Assembly (NCBI GenBank): GCA_905182655.1
Contig: CAJJCN010000022.1
Coordinates: 26,107-90,106 of the forward strand
Length of the DNA stretch: 64,000 nt
Direction: 5' to 3'
From: Flammeovirgaceae bacterium UBA4465
GTDB lineage: Bacteria > Bacteroidota > Bacteroidia > Cytophagales > Cyclobacteriaceae
In this document: positions 41,687-51,425 of the stretch, in pieces
Layout of the letters: each line of letters starts with the position of its first letter
Position numbering within the stretch: position 1 is the first letter of the stretch
Position numbers and translations under genes: made by a program
The notes under the pieces: model-generated
Database searches by the model: none
What the model was told of the DNA's origin: nothing
Seen by the model: only the letters and a program-made list of their open reading frames with translations

Positions 41687-41742
41687 TATTTATTGTACAA
41701 ATATACATATAATTGATTAAATGTATATTTGTACAATAAATA
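41687..41742. promoter_or_regulatory. perfect 22-bp inverted repeat upstream of padR (candidate operator over the promoter)
   Basis: TATTTATTGTACAAATATACAT (41687-41708), 12-nt spacer, ATGTATATTTGTACAATAAATA (41721-41742); each arm contains a TATATTTG octamer, one on each strand. Confidence 0.8.
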
Positions 41743-41785
41743 TACAACAAAAAAGGCCCTTATAGGCCTTAAATGCGTTTCAACA

Positions 41786-43600
41786 TTAATCAAGATTGAG
41801 TTTTGACATGATTCGGAACAATAAGTAAGCACAGATAGACGACAATAACAATAAGCCCATACCCAAGATAGTATTGCCATAAACGAGACCTCCTATTCCG
41901 AACAGCGAGGTGTATATCGTAATACACCCAATGAATACCAGAAGTATTTGCTTGGGCATCTGCCAAGTGACGCCATGACCTTCGTCACATGGATCCCCAT
42001 CTGCGATGGCCGCATCTACTACTTTCTTCCAACCAGGACCTCCAGGAATAGTGAGCTTATAAAAAGCCCTCAGCACCTCTTTCTTCTCAGGCTTAGTGAT
42101 CAAGGTCGTTACGATCCAAGAAACTGTAACAATACCTACAGTGATTAAAAGCTTAACGGTAAATCCATCCAAAATGGTGGTAGCCACCTGTTGATCGTCT
42201 ACCAATAAAACCAAAATTAAGGCAACGAAGGTAGCCACGACCATCGTAACGATTTCAGTAATCGCATTGATCCTCCACCAAAACCATCGCATGATGTAAA
42301 CCGCACCTGAACCCGCACCCGTTAATAATAATATATTAAAAGCCTCAGTAGCATTATCTAAAACGGTTAGAGACAAGGTCCCTGCAAATACCATAAGTAG
42401 TACCGTGGTGATTCTACCCATTCTGACCATTTGATGCTCAGAAGCATCGGGCTTGACAAATCTTTTATAAAAGTCATTAACAATATAAGAGGATCCCCAA
42501 TTTAAGTGGGTTCCTATCGTCGACATGTAGGCTGCAATGATTGAGGCGACTACTAAACCTAACCAACCAGGTCCTAACTTGGTCAACATTGCTGGATAGG
42601 CGATGTCATCTTTTAGATACTTTGGGTCAATTCCAGGGAACTCAGCCTGAATATCGGAAAGTTCTGGATAGATAATTAATGAAGCCAACGCGACAATGAT
42701 CCAAGGCCACGGGCGTAATGCATAATGTGCAAAATTAAAAAATAACGTCGCCCCCACCGCATTTTTTTCATTTTTGGCAGATAACATTCTTTGGGCTATG
42801 TAGCCCCCACCCCCAGGTTCTGCGCCAGGATACCAAACCGCCCACCACTGCACAGCCAATGGAATAAGTAACAAAGGGACCCAGACGGTCGGATCAGAAA
42901 AATCTGGAAAAAAACTAATCTTATCTGCAATTCTAGGATCATTGATCAATCCACTCAACCCTCCTATTTCTACTATTTCAGGTTGACTTACGGCTACGTA
43001 TGCCGCATAAACGGCTCCAAACATGGCTATGCCATATTGGAAGAAATCAGCCCAAACTACCCCTTTAATACCTCCTAAGGCCGCATACATCACCACCACT
43101 ACAGAAGCGCCAATGACCACTACCCACGGCTCCAATCCCAGCATTACACCTCCGATTTTGATGGCTGCTAAGGTAACCGAACCCATGATGAGACAGTTGA
43201 AGAAAATGCCTAAATAAAGTGCCCTAAATCCTCTTAAAAAAGAAGCTAATTTACCTCCATATCTAATTTCATAAAACTCTAAATCGGTATTGATATTGGA
43301 TTTACGCCACAACCGAGCATAGATAAATACCGTCACCATACCGGTTATGAGGAAAGCCCACCACGCCCAGTTCTTCGCCACGCCATTCTCTCTTACAAAC
43401 CCGGTAACCAAATTAGGAGTATCTGCCGAAAAGGTGCAGGCAACCATAGAAACACCCAATAACCACCATGGCATATCTCTACCCCCTAAAAAAAACTCTT
43501 CTGTACTATCTCCTGCCGTGCGCGAGGCCCACCAGCCAATCCCTAAAACAATGATGAAAAATATACTTATTATTATCCAATCAACGGTCGCTAAAATCAT
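41786..43600 (-). CDS. sodium:solute symporter family protein
   Basis: Multi-TM ORF; GIGWWASRTAGDSTEEFFLGGRDMPWWLLGVSMVACTFSADTPNLVTGFVRE. Likely start is Met at 43600 (listed 43693). Confidence 0.92.
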   Translation of the reverse strand: MILATVDWIIISIFFIIVLGIGWWASRTAGDSTEEFFLGGRDMPWWLLGVSMVACTFSADTPNLVTGFVRENGVAKNWAWWAFLITGMVTVFIYARLWRKSNINTDLEFYEIRYGGKLASFLRGFRALYLGIFFNCLIMGSVTLAAIKIGGVMLGLEPWVVVIGASVVVVMYAALGGIKGVVWADFFQYGIAMFGAVYAAYVAVSQPEIVEIGGLSGLINDPRIADKISFFPDFSDPTVWVPLLLIPLAVQWWAVWYPGAEPGGGGYIAQRMLSAKNEKNAVGATLFFNFAHYALRPWPWIIVALASLIIYPELSDIQAEFPGIDPKYLKDDIAYPAMLTKLGPGWLGLVVASIIAAYMSTIGTHLNWGSSYIVNDFYKRFVKPDASEHQMVRMGRITTVLLMVFAGTLSLTVLDNATEAFNILLLTGAGSGAVYIMRWFWWRINAITEIVTMVVATFVALILVLLVDDQQVATTILDGFTVKLLITVGIVTVSWIVTTLITKPEKKEVLRAFYKLTIPGGPGWKKVVDAAIADGDPCDEGHGVTWQMPKQILLVFIGCITIYTSLFGIGGLVYGNTILGMGLLLLSSICAYLLFRIMSKLNLD

Positions 43601-43756
43601 AAAAAAATAAATTAAATGTGGCTCAATATAAGAAAAAAAACTATTACTATTCGACCCAAACTCACCATTTCTCGTCAAGTATGAATCAATCACCGCTTAC
43701 CTACTCCAAAAAATTGAAATAGGTATTACTGCGCACCATACTTACCTAGACCCTGA

Positions 43757-44794
43757 TTATCTCAACATAAAACCACCAGATAGAGGATCATTGGGATCGA
43801 TCCAAAATTCATTTTTCCCAGTATAAAAGGCCTGCCCTTGGACTATAGGAATTACCGCATCATAATTTGAAAATTTTACTGATTCCTTTATTTGACATTT
43901 AAATTGCGTGCCCAAAATACTTTCAATGGTCATCCAATGATTCAACGCCAATTCTTTGCGCGCATGATGAATCGCCAGCCTTGCAGAAACACCAGAACCG
44001 GTGGGACTACGATCCAATTGCCCATTTGCAAACACGCATACATTACGACTATCCACCTGAGAAGTTTTAGATGATTCTATAAAAATCGTTCCATAAAGAA
44101 AACTCAAATCCTCTTCATAAGGATGGGCTGCAGCCTCGCCATTCAAAGATATCGCCTGCTTGATGGCCATGCCTACGCAAATTAACTTTTGATAGTGGGG
44201 GGGATCACATTTCAAGCCTAGATCAACTGCATTAACAAAAGCATAAAAGGCACCGCCATAGGCCAGGTCATACTGCACCGTTCCTAGCTCGGGAATCTTA
44301 ATGATTTGATCTAATGCGACGACAAAAGAGGGTACGTTCTCAAAGCTTACCGAAACCACTTCTTGGTCAATAACTTCTGCATAAGCCGTCAATATACCGC
44401 AAGGTGCTTCTATTAACACCTTAGTTTGGGGCTCAACCTTTTCAACCCAACCTGAATCTACTGCCAGCTTAGTGATAGCAATCGTGGCATGACCGCACAT
44501 CGTACTGTAACCGTCATTATGCATAAATACTACTCCGAAATCGGCCCTTTGACTAGGGACCACTACGACACCATACATATCTGAATGTCCCCTAGGCTCA
44601 AACATTAATGATTGGCGAAGATGATCATGATTTTCTTTTAAAAACTTTCTGTTTTCAAGCACACTCGCATGCCTCAGTAATGGATATCCCTCCAATATGA
44701 CACGCAAAGGTTCTCCACCTGTATGCATATCAATGGTCTTTATTTTAACCCAATCAATATTGGGTTCGATCCCTCTTAATTTCGCCATATCCAT
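43757..44794 (-). CDS. proline racemase-superfamily protein, trans-3-hydroxy-L-proline dehydratase type
   Basis: TMCGHATIAITKLAVDSGW and DRSPTGSGVSARLAIHHAR (second catalytic Cys replaced by Thr). Confidence 0.85.
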   Translation of the reverse strand: MDMAKLRGIEPNIDWVKIKTIDMHTGGEPLRVILEGYPLLRHASVLENRKFLKENHDHLRQSLMFEPRGHSDMYGVVVVPSQRADFGVVFMHNDGYSTMCGHATIAITKLAVDSGWVEKVEPQTKVLIEAPCGILTAYAEVIDQEVVSVSFENVPSFVVALDQIIKIPELGTVQYDLAYGGAFYAFVNAVDLGLKCDPPHYQKLICVGMAIKQAISLNGEAAAHPYEEDLSFLYGTIFIESSKTSQVDSRNVCVFANGQLDRSPTGSGVSARLAIHHARKELALNHWMTIESILGTQFKCQIKESVKFSNYDAVIPIVQGQAFYTGKNEFWIDPNDPLSGGFMLR

Positions 44795-44921
44795 GGTTTA
44801 AGTTATGAAATAAATTTCAGCTTTCGAAACAATGCATACGATCAAAAAATTAAGACCAAAAGAACCTAGAAAAAATAAGCTTCTCTCATTTTCATACAAA
44901 AAGACTTCCTAAATTTGTTCA

Positions 44922-45326
44922 ATGATTTTGAATATATCTTATCAAAGCAAAAGTCAAGAACGCGATATTAATGATCACGTCGGTCTCTCTTATACGTTCT
45001 GGGAAAGCTTAAAAATGGGGGGATCAGGATCCCAAAAGTTAATTATTAATGACTGTCATGAAATCTTTGACCCTTACCTCAAACAATTACATAGTACCAA
45101 ATATTGCAATATAGAATTACGTCCCAAAGGCATTGGACTCAGATTTAGATATAAATTGGAAGCCATTGGATGGTTTATCCCTTATACAGATCTTAGTTAT
45201 AATCATGGAGCCCATAATTTAAAGGTTCAAGATCAACTTACAGGATATTTTATGAATTTAAAAGCTTCTCACCGCAACCAGATCAACCTGAAATTCATGG
45301 AAAAGATGAAGTTATTAGCTGGCTGA
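44922..45326 (+). CDS. hypothetical protein (134 aa)
   Basis: Uninterrupted coding-like ORF, converges with the DUF5606 gene with a 12-nt overlap. Confidence 0.65.
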   Translation: MILNISYQSKSQERDINDHVGLSYTFWESLKMGGSGSQKLIINDCHEIFDPYLKQLHSTKYCNIELRPKGIGLRFRYKLEAIGWFIPYTDLSYNHGAHNLKVQDQLTGYFMNLKASHRNQINLKFMEKMKLLAG

Positions 45327-45854
45327 ATCTTGGCTTTTCTTTACAGGTTTTGTTGAATTAGGTTTTTTCTTGCTCTTTTTCTTTGCTTGGTCCATTTCAG
45401 GGACATCATTGACTTCCGGACCCGTATCTTCCTTTGTTGATGCCTCAGGGGTGTCATCTTCCATGAGGTGACCTAGCTCCAAGATTAATAGACTTTGATA
45501 CCAAGTAATCACTTTTTTGATGTCTGAAACATATACTTTATCCACATCATAATTAGGTAAAATACTTTTAAAAAATGATTTGAGCTCTTCAGGATCTGCT
45601 TTTTTGTCCAATCCTATTTCCCCATCATAGGTTTTGTGAATGGTCTTAAAAACTTCCAACAAAGGAACTGATTCTGCTTCATCCAAAACATAAATCGAAA
45701 TTTCTGAAAGTACAGAGACCTTGGCACTTGCCCCCGCAATCATTCGCTTTTTCGATGCATCAAGTGACTCCAAAATAACCCCTGTTCTGGTTGGATTAAT
45801 CACTTTGAACAAACCCCCTTTGCCTGATAAAGCCGCAATTTCAGTAAACTTCAT
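45315..45854 (-). CDS. DUF5606 family protein
   Basis: MKFTEIAALSGKGGLFKVINPTRTGVILESLDASKKR; Lys-rich C-terminal tail. Confidence 0.85.
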   Translation of the reverse strand: MKFTEIAALSGKGGLFKVINPTRTGVILESLDASKKRMIAGASAKVSVLSEISIYVLDEAESVPLLEVFKTIHKTYDGEIGLDKKADPEELKSFFKSILPNYDVDKVYVSDIKKVITWYQSLLILELGHLMEDDTPEASTKEDTGPEVNDVPEMDQAKKKSKKKPNSTKPVKKSQDSAS

Positions 45855-45872
45855 ATTCTCCTATTTTTTTTG

Positions 45873-45903
45873 CAAAAGTAAATAAAGTAATCCGCGCACC
45901 CAA
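45873..45903 (-). promoter_or_regulatory. candidate Bacteroidota sigma-A promoter for the DUF5606 gene
   Basis: On the minus strand TTG (45903-45901), N20, TACTTTTG (45880-45873); 19 nt upstream of the ATG. Confidence 0.55.
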
Positions 45904-45909
45904 TTAAAA

Positions 45910-46506
45910 TCACCCTCGATTAATTTGCCTAACATAATCAAGGATTTGATCTTTTCCTTCTCCGGAAATAGATGAAGTTTGAAACTGAACCGGCAACTCA
46001 TCCCATTCCGATTTCAAAACCTTTAGATAATGATCTAAGCTTTTTTGAAGATTTACCTTACCCAACTTATCCGTCTTGGTAAAAACAATGGCAAAGGGGA
46101 TTTCGTTTTCGCCAAGCCACCTCATAAATTCGAGATCAATCGCTTGGGGCTCATGCCTGGAATCGATAAGTAAAAAAACACAATGCAAATTTTCACGCAT
46201 CTGTAAATATTCATTGATCATTAATTTCCATTTGGCCTTTTCAGTTTTGGATACTTTAGCCCACCCATAACCTGGCAGATCGACTAAATACCAACTGCTA
46301 TCTATCAAAAAATGATTAATCAGTTGGGTTTTCCCTGGCTTCACAGAAACTTTGGCTAGTTTTTTTCTGTTAGTGAGACAGTTAATTAGAGAGGACTTCC
46401 CTACATTAGAGCGGCCAATAAACGCATATTCAGGTAGTTTAGGTTCCGGACATTCGGAAAGCGCTGGGCTACTCTTAACAAAACTGGCAGATTTGATAGA
46501 ATTCAT
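45910..46506 (-). CDS. engB: ribosome biogenesis GTP-binding protein YihA/YsxC
   Basis: YAFIGRSNVGKSSLINCLTNRKKLAKVSVKPGKTQLINHFLI; DLPGYGWAKV; TKTDK. Start Met at 46506 is more likely than the listed 46596. Confidence 0.94.
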   Translation of the reverse strand: MNSIKSASFVKSSPALSECPEPKLPEYAFIGRSNVGKSSLINCLTNRKKLAKVSVKPGKTQLINHFLIDSSWYLVDLPGYGWAKVSKTEKAKWKLMINEYLQMRENLHCVFLLIDSRHEPQAIDLEFMRWLGENEIPFAIVFTKTDKLGKVNLQKSLDHYLKVLKSEWDELPVQFQTSSISGEGKDQILDYVRQINRG

Positions 46507-46562
46507 TAAAAAAAAAGTTTGAAATAAGAAAACAAGTTGAGCATCAGTTAATATTGCAATAA

Positions 46563-47285
46563 ATGAACGTACTCCCCTACAAAGATAAGAACACAAGTAA
46601 GAAAGAACAGATTGCGGCCATGTTTAACAGCATAAGTGGTAAATATGATTTTCTAAACCATTTTCTCAGCCTTGGAATAGACATTCTTTGGAGAAAACGG
46701 GCCGTCAGATTGCTTACAAAGTACCAACCTCAATTAATTCTAGATATTGCCACGGGAACTGGTGACTTTGCCATCGAAGCCCTTTCCCTCAAGCCTAAAA
46801 AAATCATCGGAGTGGACATCAGTGAGGGTATGCTTTCGGTTGGCAGAGAAAAGCTTATTAAAAAAAATCTCACCGATAAAATCGAACTTATTAGTGGAGA
46901 TTCCGAAGTTTTACCTTTTGAAGACAATTTTTTTGATGCCGTAATCGTTTCTTTTGGTGTAAGAAACTTTGAAAACTTAGAAAAGGGATTGTCAGATATG
47001 CTTAGAGTACTAAAACCTGGTGGAAAGGTGGTCATCTTGGAATTCTCTAAACCCAAATCGTTCCCATTTAAACAACTTTACAAGTTTTATTTTCAGTGGA
47101 TTTTACCCAAAATAGGAAAATTAATTTCAAAGAATCACGCAGCCTATACTTATTTGCCCGATTCTGTCCAAGCCTTTCCTGATGGTGATGATTTTTTAAA
47201 CATTTTAGATAAAATAGGATTCCAGAAAAACCAATGCACACCACTGACACTCGGTATAAGCTCTATTTACTTCGGCTCCAAATAG
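46563..47285 (+). CDS. ubiE: demethylmenaquinone methyltransferase
   Basis: [68 protein letters not shown]. Confidence 0.95.
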   Translation: MNVLPYKDKNTSKKEQIAAMFNSISGKYDFLNHFLSLGIDILWRKRAVRLLTKYQPQLILDIATGTGDFAIEALSLKPKKIIGVDISEGMLSVGREKLIKKNLTDKIELISGDSEVLPFEDNFFDAVIVSFGVRNFENLEKGLSDMLRVLKPGGKVVILEFSKPKSFPFKQLYKFYFQWILPKIGKLISKNHAAYTYLPDSVQAFPDGDDFLNILDKIGFQKNQCTPLTLGISSIYFGSK

Positions 47286-48004
47286 TTGTAATTTTAAGCC
47301 TTTGTAGTTTAGTTGAACTCCAAGGACAAAATTTAAATTATGACAACCTTTGGGATTATGATGAGCAAAATATCCATTATGGGTTTTTAATTGGGGTTCA
47401 CAGTTCGAATTATCGCATCAAATACAATGATGCTTTTGTAAGTCCCGGTATGGATAGTTTACACTCTATAGCCCCTAGTAAACATTTTGGATTTAAACTA
47501 GGCTTTGTTGTTGATCTGTATCTTTTTCAATATCTAAGTTTCAGAATCACCCCTACGGTAGCTTTTTATGAATATGACCTTACCTACAGATATGTAGACG
47601 GTCAAGATGACCTCCTCGAATTTAAAGATGCTACGATGCTTGAAATACCTCTCCTTTTCAAATATAAATCAGCAAGGCGGGGTAATTTAAATATGTATTT
47701 AATCGCAGGACCCAATTTTCAATTTGAAGCTGCTGGTCGCGGAGATGGCGTCAGAACGAGGCAAAAATTAGAGCTTAAAAACTTCAATACTACATTCGAT
47801 GTAGGTATGGGATTTGATATCTTTTATGAACTATTCAAATTCACCCCTGAAATTCGTTATTCTTTTGGCTTCCGAAATTTATTGCCCGATACTTCCAACG
47901 ATTTTGATTCGGCTTTAAGTAAATTAACTACCCACAATGTCACCGCTTTCATCACTTTTGAAGGAGGGCCAACTTATCTTAAAAGAAGAAAAGGCAAATA
48001 TTAG
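47234..48004 (+). CDS. porT: PorT-family outer-membrane beta-barrel protein (T9SS/gliding)
   Basis: Signal peptide; [21 protein letters not shown]...[23 protein letters not shown]; lies directly after ubiE with a 52-nt overlap. Confidence 0.82.
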   Translation: MHTTDTRYKLYLLRLQIVVILSLCSLVELQGQNLNYDNLWDYDEQNIHYGFLIGVHSSNYRIKYNDAFVSPGMDSLHSIAPSKHFGFKLGFVVDLYLFQYLSFRITPTVAFYEYDLTYRYVDGQDDLLEFKDATMLEIPLLFKYKSARRGNLNMYLIAGPNFQFEAAGRGDGVRTRQKLELKNFNTTFDVGMGFDIFYELFKFTPEIRYSFGFRNLLPDTSNDFDSALSKLTTHNVTAFITFEGGPTYLKRRKGKY

Positions 48005-48048
48005 TTATCATTGGTAAATTTGGTAATTTGCCAATGATAACTAATATT
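47997..48048. repeat. 24-bp inverted repeat/hairpin with 4-nt loop spanning the porT stop codon
   Basis: AATATTAGTTATCATTGGTAAATT (47997-48020), TGGT, AATTTGCCAATGATAACTAATATT (48025-48048); 23 Watson-Crick pairs plus one T-G. Confidence 0.95.
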
Positions 48049-48056
48049 CAAAAAAC

Positions 48057-48812
48057 ATGAAACCGATAGCCCTCATTACGGGAGCCTCAAGTGGCATTGG
48101 AAAAGCGACTGCTGAACAAATTGCAGACCATTACGACCTCATTCTTTGTGGTCGACGTACGCCTCGCTTAGAAGCACTGTCCAAAGTATTAAGTAATAAA
48201 ACCCAAGTTTTCATTGGTTCTTTCGATGTAAGAGATCAGTCAGCAGTATCTCATTTCATTGATTCGTTGCCTGATGAATGGCAAAAAATATCAGTATTAA
48301 TCAATAACGCCGGCAATGCACATGGCTTGAGCTTTATCCATGAAGGGGATACCCAAGATTGGGACGCCATGATTGACATCAATGTGAAAGGCTTGCTCTA
48401 TGTTTCGCGTGCCGTCATCCCTAAAATGATCAAAGAACAAGCGGGACATATCATTAACTTAGGCTCCATCGCAGGTACCGACGTATATCCCCGTGGAAAT
48501 GTATACAATGCTTCAAAATTTGCCGTAGATGCTTTGACCAAAGGGATGCGGATGGATTTAAACACATATGGCATCAAAGTCTCCGAAATCAAACCTGGTT
48601 TAGTCGAAACAGAATTTTCAGAGGTTCGCTTTAAAGGAGATCTTGAAAAAGCCAAGCAAGCATATGCCGGCTATGATCCTCTTCAGGCTCAGGACATCGC
48701 CGAGTGCATTGCTTTCATGCTCAGTCGACCTAAACATGTTAATATCGGAGATATGGTAGTTTTACCTTTAGCGCAAGCCTCTTCGACCCTAGTGAATAAA
48801 CAACAAAAATAA
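48057..48812 (+). CDS. SDR-family NAD(P)-dependent oxidoreductase
   Basis: LITGASSGIGKATAEQIA; INNAGNAHG; GSIAGTDVYPRGNVYNASKFAV. Confidence 0.94.
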   Translation: MKPIALITGASSGIGKATAEQIADHYDLILCGRRTPRLEALSKVLSNKTQVFIGSFDVRDQSAVSHFIDSLPDEWQKISVLINNAGNAHGLSFIHEGDTQDWDAMIDINVKGLLYVSRAVIPKMIKEQAGHIINLGSIAGTDVYPRGNVYNASKFAVDALTKGMRMDLNTYGIKVSEIKPGLVETEFSEVRFKGDLEKAKQAYAGYDPLQAQDIAECIAFMLSRPKHVNIGDMVVLPLAQASSTLVNKQQK

Positions 48813-48832
48813 ACCCCAAAATTCCCCACTAA

Positions 48833-50167
48833 ATGAAAAATATTTTCGTGTTAGGAGCCGGACGATCCTCGACCGCATTAATTGAGTATTTACTCAAGGA
48901 AAAAGCGTCTTTTAACGTCATCATAGCAGAAAAAGAACCCCAAATTGCGAAACAAAAATTCCCTTTAGCAAAAATCATCCCTTTTGATATCCTAGATACT
49001 TCAGCAGCTAGAAATCAGTTAAAAATCGCTGATTTGGTCATCAGTATGCTTCCCGCAACCTTGCATTTACCTGTTGCGGTGATTTGTGCTGATTTGGGTA
49101 TATCTATGCTCACGGCTTCCTATGTTTCAGATGAAATTCAAAAACTTTCCCCATTATTTGAATCCAAAGGAGCTTGCTGTATTATGGAAATGGGACTCGA
49201 TCCAGGCATTGACCATATGTCCGCACTGCGGGTTTTAGATAGAATAAAATCAGCAGGCCATAAATTAACCGCTTTTGAAACTTTTACAGGGGGACTTTTG
49301 GCAGATGACCAAAAAGTAGACAATCCATGGCAATACAAATTCACCTGGAATCCCCGAAATGTCGTTCTTGCCGGCAGTGGGATTGTTAAATTTATTCAAG
49401 AAGGTAGGTTGAAATACATCCCTTACCATAAGCTATTTCAAAGAACGGAAGTCATCCATATTCCTGAATATGGTTATTTTGAAGGGTATGCCAATCGCGA
49501 CTCACTAAAATATCTGGATGTATACAAACTAAGAGGCATCAAGACCCTATACAGAGGAACGCTCAGGCGTCCGGGCTTTTGTAAAGCATGGGATACTTTT
49601 GTCCAAATAGGTGCTACTGATGACAGTTACACATTGTTTGGATTGGAAAACATGACTCACAGACAGTTCATCAATACTTTTTTGCAATATAATCCCAATG
49701 ATTCCATAGAACTTAAACTGGCGCATTACCTTAATATGGGCATGGAATCTGAAGAAATGTATAAGCTCAAGTGGATTGGTATTTTTGATGATCAATTGAT
49801 CGGTCTTCAAGAAGGAACTCCGGCGCAAATACTCGAGCATATTTTGAAAAAGAAATGGACCTTAGATGACTCGGAAAGAGACCTGATCGTCATGTGGCAT
49901 AAGTTTGATTACATCGAAAACAATAAAGTCAAGCAAATTCAATCGCATTTAGTCGTCGAAGGTCAAGATCAGCTACATACGGCCATGAGCAAAACGGTAG
50001 GATTGCCCTTGGGGGTTACGGCAAAATTATTGATGGAAAATAATATCAAAGTCACGGGGGTACACGTCCCCACCATCAAAAAAATATATGAGCCAGTACT
50101 TGATGAATTGTCTCGTCACGGCTTACAGTTTTTTGAAAGAGATACCTCTGTGCAAGAATCCGCTTGA
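48833..50167 (+). CDS. saccharopine dehydrogenase-family protein
   Basis: FVLGAGRSSTALIEYLL; MGLDPGIDHMSALRVLD; FTGGLLADDQKVDNPWQYKFTWNPRNVVLAG. Confidence 0.9.
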   Translation: MKNIFVLGAGRSSTALIEYLLKEKASFNVIIAEKEPQIAKQKFPLAKIIPFDILDTSAARNQLKIADLVISMLPATLHLPVAVICADLGISMLTASYVSDEIQKLSPLFESKGACCIMEMGLDPGIDHMSALRVLDRIKSAGHKLTAFETFTGGLLADDQKVDNPWQYKFTWNPRNVVLAGSGIVKFIQEGRLKYIPYHKLFQRTEVIHIPEYGYFEGYANRDSLKYLDVYKLRGIKTLYRGTLRRPGFCKAWDTFVQIGATDDSYTLFGLENMTHRQFINTFLQYNPNDSIELKLAHYLNMGMESEEMYKLKWIGIFDDQLIGLQEGTPAQILEHILKKKWTLDDSERDLIVMWHKFDYIENNKVKQIQSHLVVEGQDQLHTAMSKTVGLPLGVTAKLLMENNIKVTGVHVPTIKKIYEPVLDELSRHGLQFFERDTSVQESA

Positions 50168-50192
50168 ACCTTTTAAAAAACAAGTATTGTAG

Positions 50193-50906
50193 TTATAAAT
50201 AGAGATAATAAGGCTTTAGAAATGCAATAAAATCTTGACTATACGCTCCTTTAGTATTCCTTATATTGATTTCTTTTTTGAGACACATTTCTGATTTTTT
50301 ACCGAAACAAGAAATCTGCCTAAATATGTTCTTCTGCCCCTCCTTGTTGTATATATTGATATAACTCCTCCGATATACGCCCAGCTCTTCTGCATAAGAC
50401 TGAAAGACTTGACTTTCGTGGAAGGGATAAATCACCCAAAACGTACCTGATGGAGACAAGGCGACTTTGACCGCTTTGACCAATATTTTATAGGTCAATG
50501 AAGACTGATGCAGGGCTTGTTGGCGTTGAGGATGCTCCGCCGGAAGATGACTTTGGTAAAAAGGTGGATTGGAAATAATGGTATCGTACACCCTAGGCCT
50601 TCGAACTAGAAAATCTTGAATGTCTTCATGATACCCATTGATCCTGTGGGACCAAGGACTCTGTTTGATGTTTTGCCACATATCTAACGAAGCGGATGGT
50701 TCGATTTCAACACAGGTAACCTGCGCAGTCGATCTTTGAGCAAGCATCAACCCTAGAAGACCTGTACCCGACCCAATGTCTAACACCCTTTGACTTTTAG
50801 ACCCTTCAATCAGCGCTCCAAATAGACATGCTTCGGTCGTCACCTTCATGCCACTTCTGGCTTGATTTATCTTGAATTGTTTAAATTGAAAATAATCATT
50901 GGGCAT
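50193..50906 (-). CDS. tRNA1(Val) (adenine37-N6)-methyltransferase-like
   Basis: FQFKQFKINQARSGMKVTTEACLFGAL; LDIGSGTGLLGLMLAQR; ISNPPFYQSHL. Start Met at 50906 favoured over 50933. Confidence 0.88.
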   Translation of the reverse strand: MPNDYFQFKQFKINQARSGMKVTTEACLFGALIEGSKSQRVLDIGSGTGLLGLMLAQRSTAQVTCVEIEPSASLDMWQNIKQSPWSHRINGYHEDIQDFLVRRPRVYDTIISNPPFYQSHLPAEHPQRQQALHQSSLTYKILVKAVKVALSPSGTFWVIYPFHESQVFQSYAEELGVYRRSYINIYNKEGQKNIFRQISCFGKKSEMCLKKEINIRNTKGAYSQDFIAFLKPYYLYL

Positions 50907-51357
50907 TTCTTGTTTCTTCAAATGCGTGATCAATTAACAAATGATCTCCTTCAGCTGCCGTTACCGCTAGGTAATCACAGCGCTCATTTTCAAGATGTCC
51001 AGCATGACCTTTGATCCATTTAAATCTGACCTTATGCGTTTTAGCCGCATCTAGGTAGCGTTTCCATAAATCAATATTCTTTTTACCCTTAAATGCCTTT
51101 TTTACCCAGTTTTTCAGCCAGCCTTTTTCAACTGCATCTACCACATATTTTGAATCAGAAATGACTTCAACTTGCCAGCCAGGCTTTTTAATAGCTTCCA
51201 ATCCTACGATCACAGCCAATAGTTCCATTCTGTTGTTGGTAGTCATACGAAATCCTTGAGCCAACTCTTTGCGCTGCCCTTGATAATCCAAAATCGCACC
51301 ATAACCCCCATTTCCGGGATTTCCTTTTGCGGCACCATCTGTGTAAATACGAATCAT
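50896..51357 (-). CDS. rnhA: ribonuclease HI
   Basis: IRIYTDGAAKGNPGNGGYGAIL; NRMELLAVIVGLEAIK; VISDSKYVVDAV; KGHAGHLENERCDYLA. Confidence 0.96.
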   Translation of the reverse strand: MIRIYTDGAAKGNPGNGGYGAILDYQGQRKELAQGFRMTTNNRMELLAVIVGLEAIKKPGWQVEVISDSKYVVDAVEKGWLKNWVKKAFKGKKNIDLWKRYLDAAKTHKVRFKWIKGHAGHLENERCDYLAVTAAEGDHLLIDHAFEETRNAQ

Positions 51358-51425
51358 AATTAAAAGACTAATTTAATAATAGATTGGAAACATGATTTTC
51401 TTACCCTTAGACAGCGCATACCCAC

